Notes under the pieces: generated by a model | What the model was told of the DNA's origin: nothing | Databases searched by the model: none | Seen by the model: the letters and a program-made list of their open reading frames with translations, nothing else | Assembly: GCA_026987085.1 (NCBI GenBank) | Contig: JALSNH010000150.1 | Span: forward strand, 1-10,150 | DNA length: 10,150 bases | Origin: Aquificota bacterium | Lineage (GTDB): Bacteria > Aquificota > Aquificia > Aquificales > QOAS01 | Reading direction: 5' to 3' | Program-made: the position numbers and the translations under genes | Shown here: piece by piece, positions 6,470 to 10,150 of the stretch | How positions within the stretch are numbered: position 1 is the stretch's first letter | Layout of the letters: every line of letters begins with the position of its first letter

Positions 6470-8134
6470 ATGGCCAACGAATTTGAGAAGCTGTTAGAAG
6501 AGTATCTTGCAAAAGAGGAGGAGCTTCAGCTCCAAAGGGGACAAATAGTTAAAGGGACGGTAGTTGCCGCCGACGATAAAAACTACTACATAGATATCGG
6601 CTACAAAATAGAAGCTATCCTTCCTAAGGAAGAAGTTCAAGCTGAGGGTAAGACATTAAATATTGGAGACGAAATTGAAGCGGTATTGGTAAAAATAACT
6701 AACCGTTTACAAAATCCTAGACTTTCTTTAAAACCGCTCAAGATTAAAAAATTAACCGAAGAAATTAAGAATGCTGTTGGACAATTCAAACCTTTTGAAG
6801 CGGTTGTCGAAAAAGTCCTCGAAAAGAATGGTAAAAAATGGGGATATTTAATCTCCATAGATGGAATAAAGGCCCTTTTACCGCTTGGAGAGGCAACCCA
6901 ACAACTTAAGGTTGGTGATAAAGTCAAAGTATTAATTGTTGATTTCAAACAGCGTGGTAAGCAACTTAGAATTACAGCTTCTCAAAGAAAATTGGAAGAG
7001 GAAGAACGTAAACGTCTTATAGAAAAATATAAACAGCAAATCAAAGAAGGAGATATCGTAGAAGGAAAAGTTATAAAAATAGATCCCAATAAAGGAATAA
7101 CACTTCAAATTAAGAAAGCTTTAAGAGGTTTCATACCTATAAATGAACTCTCTTGGGGAAGGAACAAAAATCCTTACGATTATGCGGAAGTTGGAGAACG
7201 CTTAAAGGCAAAAGTTTTGGGTTGGAGTAAAGATGATACTTTCTTAAGATTAAGCTTGAAACAACTCAAACCCAATCCTTGGGAAAATATTGAAGAAAAG
7301 TATCAAGTTGGTGGTAAATACAAAGCCCGTGTAGTTGGTTTAATAGATAAAGGCGCTTTTGTAGAACTTGAGGAAGGTGTTGAAGCTTATGTTCCCAAAA
7401 CAGAAATAGCTTGGAATATTATTCCCGAACATCCCAAGGAACTTCTTGAAAAAGGCCAAAAAGTGGAAGTTGTTATTACCCGATTAGATAAGGAGAAAAA
7501 ACGTATAGGAGCTTCCATTAAAAAGGCTCAACCCAAACCTTGGGAAGCCTTTTACGATAAACACCCTGCCGGTTCTGTTGTAAAAGGAACCGTAAAAGAA
7601 ATTGAAGGTAATAGAGTTATTGTTGAGCTGGCACCGGGAGTTTTTGGTTTTGTAACTAAAGGAAACCTCAGCTGGCTGCCGGTTAAAAATATCGAAGATA
7701 TCGTTAAAGTTGGAGAGGAAAGGGAGTTTATGGTTCTCGGACTTGGTAGGGATCAAATTAGGCTAGGTTTAAAACAACTGCAACCCAATCCTTACGAAGA
7801 GATAAAAGAAAAATATGGTGAAGGGAAAACTGTAAAACTGCCTATTATCGCGGTTGTTAAAGGTGGATATTTACTACAGTTTCCCAACGGTGTTGAAGCC
7901 TTCATGCCTAAGCGTGAAGCTACTAAGCGTTTAAAACCGGGTGAAGAAGCTGAAGTAAGAATAGTTACTATAGATCCTGAAAAGCAAAGGGTTGTGGTTT
8001 CTATGAGAGAGCAAGAGGCTGTTGAAGAACGCAAGGTATTTGAAGAATTTGTTTCCAAACAACCTGCTGCAGCCGAAGGTGCAGGTTTTACCTTGGCCGA
8101 TATTTTAAAGGCAAAGTTAGGAGGTCAAAAATAA
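6470..8134 (+). CDS. rpsA: Ribosomal protein S1, six S1 repeats
   Basis: 554 residues, close to the length of six-domain S1 from Gram-negative bacteria. S1 binds the 30S subunit and holds mRNA near the decoding site. Six S1/OB repeats can be traced at about 22-91, 103-172, 191-264, 280-351, 365-436 and 452-514. Repeats 3-5 are the most regular, each with a G-FV/FI-P core and ending in a KQL/KKAQ-P-NPW/KPW-E linker (KQLKPNPWENI, KKAQPKPWEAF, KQLQPNPYEEI). Repeats 1 and 2 are more divergent, as expected for the ribosome-docking repeats. The C-terminus ends in a helix-like tail (FTLADILKAKLGGQK). A strong Shine-Dalgarno sequence sits just before ATG 6470, unusual for rpsA genes that in E. coli rely on leader structure instead. 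It follows the channel gene by 80 bases with its own promoter, and a terminator hairpin overlaps its stop. Confidence 0.95.
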   Translation: MANEFEKLLEEYLAKEEELQLQRGQIVKGTVVAADDKNYYIDIGYKIEAILPKEEVQAEGKTLNIGDEIEAVLVKITNRLQNPRLSLKPLKIKKLTEEIKNAVGQFKPFEAVVEKVLEKNGKKWGYLISIDGIKALLPLGEATQQLKVGDKVKVLIVDFKQRGKQLRITASQRKLEEEERKRLIEKYKQQIKEGDIVEGKVIKIDPNKGITLQIKKALRGFIPINELSWGRNKNPYDYAEVGERLKAKVLGWSKDDTFLRLSLKQLKPNPWENIEEKYQVGGKYKARVVGLIDKGAFVELEEGVEAYVPKTEIAWNIIPEHPKELLEKGQKVEVVITRLDKEKKRIGASIKKAQPKPWEAFYDKHPAGSVVKGTVKEIEGNRVIVELAPGVFGFVTKGNLSWLPVKNIEDIVKVGEEREFMVLGLGRDQIRLGLKQLQPNPYEEIKEKYGEGKTVKLPIIAVVKGGYLLQFPNGVEAFMPKREATKRLKPGEEAEVRIVTIDPEKQRVVVSMREQEAVEERKVFEEFVSKQPAAAEGAGFTLADILKAKLGGQK

Positions 8135-8159
8135 ACTTCCCCCTTGGTTTATTTTTTTT
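8129..8159 (+). terminator. Bidirectional intrinsic terminator between rpsA and trpG
   Basis: AAATAAAC (8129-8136) pairs with GTTTATTT (8147-8154) around the ten-base loop TTCCCCCTTG, and T's run from 8152 to 8159. The TAA of rpsA (8132-8134) is inside the left arm. Read on the other strand, the same stem is followed by TTTTT, so it can also end the trpG transcript. The stem is AT-rich and weak, but the position and U-tracts fit. The C-rich loop is the core of the anti-Shine-Dalgarno match to rpsA. Confidence 0.6.
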
Positions 8160-8178
8160 CTAAAAATAGAAGTTGAAT

Positions 8179-8784
8179 TTAAGAGTTTGAAAAATTTTTA
8201 GCCAAATCGAGGAAATTTTTAAGAATTTGTAGTCCCCACCTGCGGTAATTTTCATTAAAACCTATACTTTCTGGGTGGAATTGAACACCATAAATAGGAA
8301 ACTTTTTATGTTGAATACCCATTATTTCATTGTCATCCAAAGAGCGAGCGGTTATTTCTAAATCCTCTGGCAAATTTTTATCGTCAATCACTAGCGAATG
8401 GTATCTGATCGCTTCAAATGGTAGATCGAGATTTTTAAAAATACCTTTATTTGTATGGGTTATCTTTGAGCTTTTTCCATGTTTTAAAGTTCTTGCTTTC
8501 CTTATTTTGCCTCCGAAAGCAACTCCTATTGATTGATGTCCCAAGCAAACTCCTAAAATTGGTAATTTACCTGCATAGTATTTAATAGCTTTCACTGAAA
8601 TTCCCGCTTCGTTAGGAGTACAAGGGCCTGGAGAAATAACTAAAGCATTGGGATAAAATTTTTCTATCTCTTCAACTGTAATTTCATCATTTCTCTTTAC
8701 TATAACATTGGCTCCCAACTCTCCTAGGTAATGAACAATGTTGTATGTAAAGCTGTCATAGTTGTCTATCAAAAAGACTTTCAT
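8179..8784 (-). CDS. trpG: Glutamine amidotransferase subunit of anthranilate / 4-amino-4-deoxychorismate synthase
   Basis: 201 residues, a class I glutamine amidotransferase of full length. It hydrolyses glutamine and passes ammonia to TrpE (tryptophan branch) or PabB (folate branch). Seen: LIDNYDSFTYNIVHYL at the N-terminus, SPGPCTPNEAG (51-61, oxyanion region), the nucleophile Cys80 in GVCLGHQ, KHGKSS (101-106), RYHSL (127-131) and the His170/Glu172 pair in VQFHPES. No trpE or pabB lies beside it, so trpG versus pabA cannot be decided; one protein often serves both. The segment after HPES is about five residues longer than usual (IGFNENYRRWG instead of a short IxTxxG), a small insertion near the C-terminal helix. 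The ribosome-binding site is weak. It is the last gene of a minus-strand run, 39 bases after rpmE, and is followed by the bidirectional terminator. Confidence 0.93.
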   Translation of the reverse strand: MKVFLIDNYDSFTYNIVHYLGELGANVIVKRNDEITVEEIEKFYPNALVISPGPCTPNEAGISVKAIKYYAGKLPILGVCLGHQSIGVAFGGKIRKARTLKHGKSSKITHTNKGIFKNLDLPFEAIRYHSLVIDDKNLPEDLEITARSLDDNEIMGIQHKKFPIYGVQFHPESIGFNENYRRWGLQILKNFLDLAKNFSNS

Positions 8785-8823
8785 TAATCTTTATAAGTTA
8801 ATAAATAAAAAAATGAAAAGCTT

Positions 8824-9027
8824 TTACTTTTCTTGTGAACCTTCTAATTGAGCTTTCAGTACTAAGTAAGCAGGTTTTAATTTAAGCTTACCGATATAGT
8901 ATGGGTGGCATTGGTTGCAGGTCTCAAGATAAACAGTTCCTCCTTTAGTACTTAGTAGAGTAAAGGTATTTCCACAACCGCAAACAAAGGTAGTTGGTTT
9001 CAATTCCGGATGTATTCCTTTCTTCAT
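8824..9027 (-). CDS. rpmE: Ribosomal protein L31, zinc-binding type, atypical C-terminus
   Basis: 67 residues. The N-terminal 45 residues are classic L31: MKKGIHPELKPTTF, Cys16-x-Cys18, then Cys37-x-x-Cys40-His-Pro-Tyr-Tyr-x-Gly-Lys, the four-cysteine zinc-binding form that bridges the ribosomal subunits. The usual tail, which carries a conserved G-R-V-x-x-F-x-x-(K/R)-(Y/F) element, is not there; the protein continues as LKLKPAYLVLKAQLEGSQEK. I checked the other two frames after GK and both meet a stop within a few codons, so a simple frameshift does not restore the normal tail. An excellent AAGGAGGAG site lies five bases before ATG 9027. It sits 38 bases after the zinc-ribbon gene and 39 before trpG, so co-transcription is likely. 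Confidence 0.93.
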   Translation of the reverse strand: MKKGIHPELKPTTFVCGCGNTFTLLSTKGGTVYLETCNQCHPYYIGKLKLKPAYLVLKAQLEGSQEK

Positions 9028-9065
9028 CGGTTCTCCTCCTTAGGAATTTTAAAAGCTAAAAAATT

Positions 9066-9788
9066 TTACTTTAGGATGTATAAAATCCTACCGCAATTAG
9101 GGCAGTGAACTAGACCTTCCCCTTTCAACAATTTGGAATATTGAGCGGAAGGTATTTGCATTAAACAGCCGCTGCAGATTTTATTTTGGGCGGTAACAAA
9201 AACATTACCGCCAAATTCATATTTTTTCTCTTCGTAGAATTCTACAACCTCTGGAGATATTTCGGATATCAATTGTTTTCTGTAATCACCAAGTTCTTCC
9301 AATTTTCTTTTAAGAGCCTGTTCCGTTTTAGATATTTCTCTTTTCTTTTTTTCTATCTTTTTCTCAAACTCTCTAATGCTTTCTTCCATTCTTTCTCTTT
9401 CTTTAAATAGAGCATTTAATGCCTTTATTAAATTTTCAATTTCCTTTGTAGCGTTGATAATTTTCTTTTCAGCTTCGGCTTTCAACTTTATAGCTTCTTT
9501 GTAATCTTCTAAGCTTTTAGCTTTTACTTTTTTCTTTTTTGCTTCCTCTATTTGCTTATATCCTTCGTTGATAATTTCCTCAAGTTGTTTTCTTCTCTGG
9601 GCTAATTCCTCTATTTGAAAATCTATATGCTCGATTTTTCTTCGTCGAGTTCGAGATACCTCTTCTAACCTTTGAATTTCCTGAGGGATTTCTTCCAACT
9701 TCCTTTCAAGTTTAATAATCTGAGAATCAATCTTTTGGAGTTCTATAAGTTTTTCCAAATCCTCCTTGGACAGTTCCAACATCAACAT
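9066..9788 (-). CDS. Coiled-coil protein with C-terminal C4 zinc ribbon (COG1579 type)
   Basis: 240 residues. Residues 6 to about 180 are almost entirely charged heptad-like helix, predicted to form a long antiparallel coiled-coil hairpin. The end is a four-cysteine zinc ribbon, Cys205-SG-Cys208 and Cys229-PN-Cys232, with the family's KICSGCLMQIPSAQYSKL and CPNCGRILY motifs. The family is widespread. Its best studied member, HP0958/FlgZ of Helicobacter pylori, affects flagellar gene expression and binds flagellin mRNA and sigma54; transfer of that role here would be a guess, and no flagellar gene is nearby. The start has a GGGG run eight bases before ATG 9788; a second ATG two codons on (9782) is also possible. 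It lies 69 bases downstream of the tRNA on the same strand with no terminator visible between. Confidence 0.88.
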   Translation of the reverse strand: MLMLELSKEDLEKLIELQKIDSQIIKLERKLEEIPQEIQRLEEVSRTRRRKIEHIDFQIEELAQRRKQLEEIINEGYKQIEEAKKKKVKAKSLEDYKEAIKLKAEAEKKIINATKEIENLIKALNALFKERERMEESIREFEKKIEKKKREISKTEQALKRKLEELGDYRKQLISEISPEVVEFYEEKKYEFGGNVFVTAQNKICSGCLMQIPSAQYSKLLKGEGLVHCPNCGRILYILK

Positions 9789-9857
9789 CAGTATAACCCC
9801 ATTTTTAGATTTTTCTAGATATTTAGATAGATTTCACCATGATTAAATAGATCTTGA

Positions 9858-9930
9858 TGGGCCCGGGAGGACTCGAACCTCCGACCGGGCGGTTATGAGC
9901 CGCCCGCTCTGCCAACTGAGCTACGGGCCC
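9858..9930 (-). tRNA. tRNA with CAU anticodon (elongator Met or Ile2)
   Basis: A complete cloverleaf can be folded on the minus strand: acceptor GGGCCCG/CGGGCCC, D stem GCTC/GAGC with an AGTTGGCA loop, anticodon stem GGCGG/CCGCC around loop CTCATAA, variable CGGTC, T stem GGAGG/CCTCC with TTCGAGT, discriminator A. The following bases are TCA, so CCA is not encoded. G1-C72 pairing excludes initiator tRNA. A CAU anticodon leaves elongator Met or the lysidine-modified Ile2. C4-G69 and C5-G68, together with the anticodon-arm and variable sequence, resemble Ile2 as known from E. coli and Bacillus, so Ile2 is quite possible. It is the first gene behind the promoter at 9954-9982. Confidence 0.95.
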
Positions 9931-9953
9931 TTGAATCGTTGTTAGGATTACAA

Positions 9954-9982
9954 ATTATAATAATTTTTTTCGAGTAAGTCAA
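9954..9982 (-). promoter_or_regulatory. Strong sigma70-type promoter of the tRNA and following genes
   Basis: On the minus strand TTGACT (9982-9977), a 17-base spacer and TATAAT (9959-9954): one mismatch to the full consensus with ideal spacing. A start near 9947 puts the tRNA 5' end about 17 bases downstream. No terminator is seen after the tRNA, so the transcript probably continues through the zinc-ribbon gene, rpmE and trpG. Confidence 0.72.
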
Positions 9983-10031
9983 CTCTAAAGGACCTGTTTA
10001 AGTTTCTCCTTTTAAGGAAAAAACTGAAATA

Positions 10032-10040
10032 TGTTATTAT
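10032..10040 (+). promoter_or_regulatory. Putative extended -10 promoter of rplN
   Basis: TGT followed by TATTAT (10035-10040) forms an extended -10 element about 24 bases before the rplN ATG. The best -35 with an 18-base spacer is TTTAAG (10011-10016), only three of six matches, so the extended -10 would have to carry recognition. Confidence 0.42.
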
Positions 10041-10064
10041 AAAACATTTTGCGGGAGGAAAACC

Positions 10065-10150
10065 ATGATTCAAAGATATACCTACCTCAACGTTGCCGAT
10101 AACTCCGGGGCTAAAAAGGTTCAATGTATAGGTATCCCCGGAGGGGCAAG
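10065..10150 (+). CDS. rplN: Ribosomal protein L14, N-terminal 28 codons (3' end outside window)
   Basis: The visible part, MIQRYTYLNVADNSGAKKVQ followed by CIGIPGGA, matches the start of L14, whose hallmark is the M-I-Q-x-x-T-x-L-x-V-A-D-N-S-G-A-(K/R) N-terminus. L14 is a 50S protein at the subunit interface, about 122 residues in full. A GGGAGG site sits six bases before ATG 10065. The codons shown favour C-ending forms (TAC, CTC, AAC, GCC), as in metE, a sign of high expression. In most bacteria rplN follows rpsQ inside a ribosomal-protein operon; here the upstream neighbour is a tRNA on the other strand, so rplN begins its own transcription unit. Confidence 0.93.
   Translation, partial: MIQRYTYLNVADNSGAKKVQCIGIPGGA

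Noticed and set aside
7484..8058. Minus-strand open frames inside rpsA
   Set aside because: Antisense shadows of a clearly coding gene with conserved S1 repeats.
1..10150. CRISPR array, insertion sequence, prophage or conjugation functions
   Set aside because: No spaced direct repeats, transposase, integrase or related proteins were seen; the genes are core functions.

Overview
The window is a dense piece of bacterial chromosome: short intergenic gaps, household biosynthesis and translation genes, and no transposase, phage, CRISPR or plasmid functions. It is AT-rich, and the proteins are rich in Lys, Glu and Ile, which suggests a thermophile. My best guess for the host is Aquificota, perhaps a Desulfurobacterium-like lineage. 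This rests on protein style, the tRNA lacking an encoded CCA end and the gene neighbourhood, and is not proven.

Layout, left to right. (1) Bases 1-951 hold the C-terminal catalytic half of metE (cobalamin-independent methionine synthase), cut by the left edge. hemL (glutamate-1-semialdehyde aminomutase, tetrapyrrole synthesis) follows at 988-2265 on the same strand. (2) Converging on hemL, on the minus strand, are a small ribbon-helix-helix DNA-binding protein (2276-2524), a membrane protein of the site-2-protease family whose HExxH metal site is gone (2580-3206), a 264-base gap that seems to hold a decayed gene fragment and a long inverted repeat, and hom (homoserine dehydrogenase with ACT domain, 3471-4787). 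(3) Divergent from hom is a voltage-sensor-type potassium channel with a cytoplasmic RCK domain (4893-6389), then rpsA (ribosomal protein S1, six S1 repeats, 6470-8134) with its own good promoter. (4) A hairpin overlapping the rpsA stop codon can terminate both rpsA and the opposing unit. That minus-strand unit reads from a near-consensus promoter at 9954-9982 through a CAU-anticodon tRNA, a coiled-coil zinc-ribbon protein, rpmE (ribosomal protein L31) and trpG/pabA (glutamine amidotransferase). (5) The right edge holds the first 28 codons of rplN (ribosomal protein L14) behind its own promoter.

The most striking observation is in rpsA. The 18 bases that contain its Shine-Dalgarno sequence (6452-6469) are perfectly complementary to the 18 bases that begin at the last base of its stop codon and run through the terminator hairpin (8134-8151). 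The 3' end of the S1 mRNA therefore carries an exact anti-Shine-Dalgarno for its own start. This could be a 5'-3' autoregulatory switch and deserves comparative checking. Secondary items are the proteolytically dead site-2-protease homologue, the decayed fragment beside it, the voltage-sensor/RCK channel, and the unusual L31 C-terminus.
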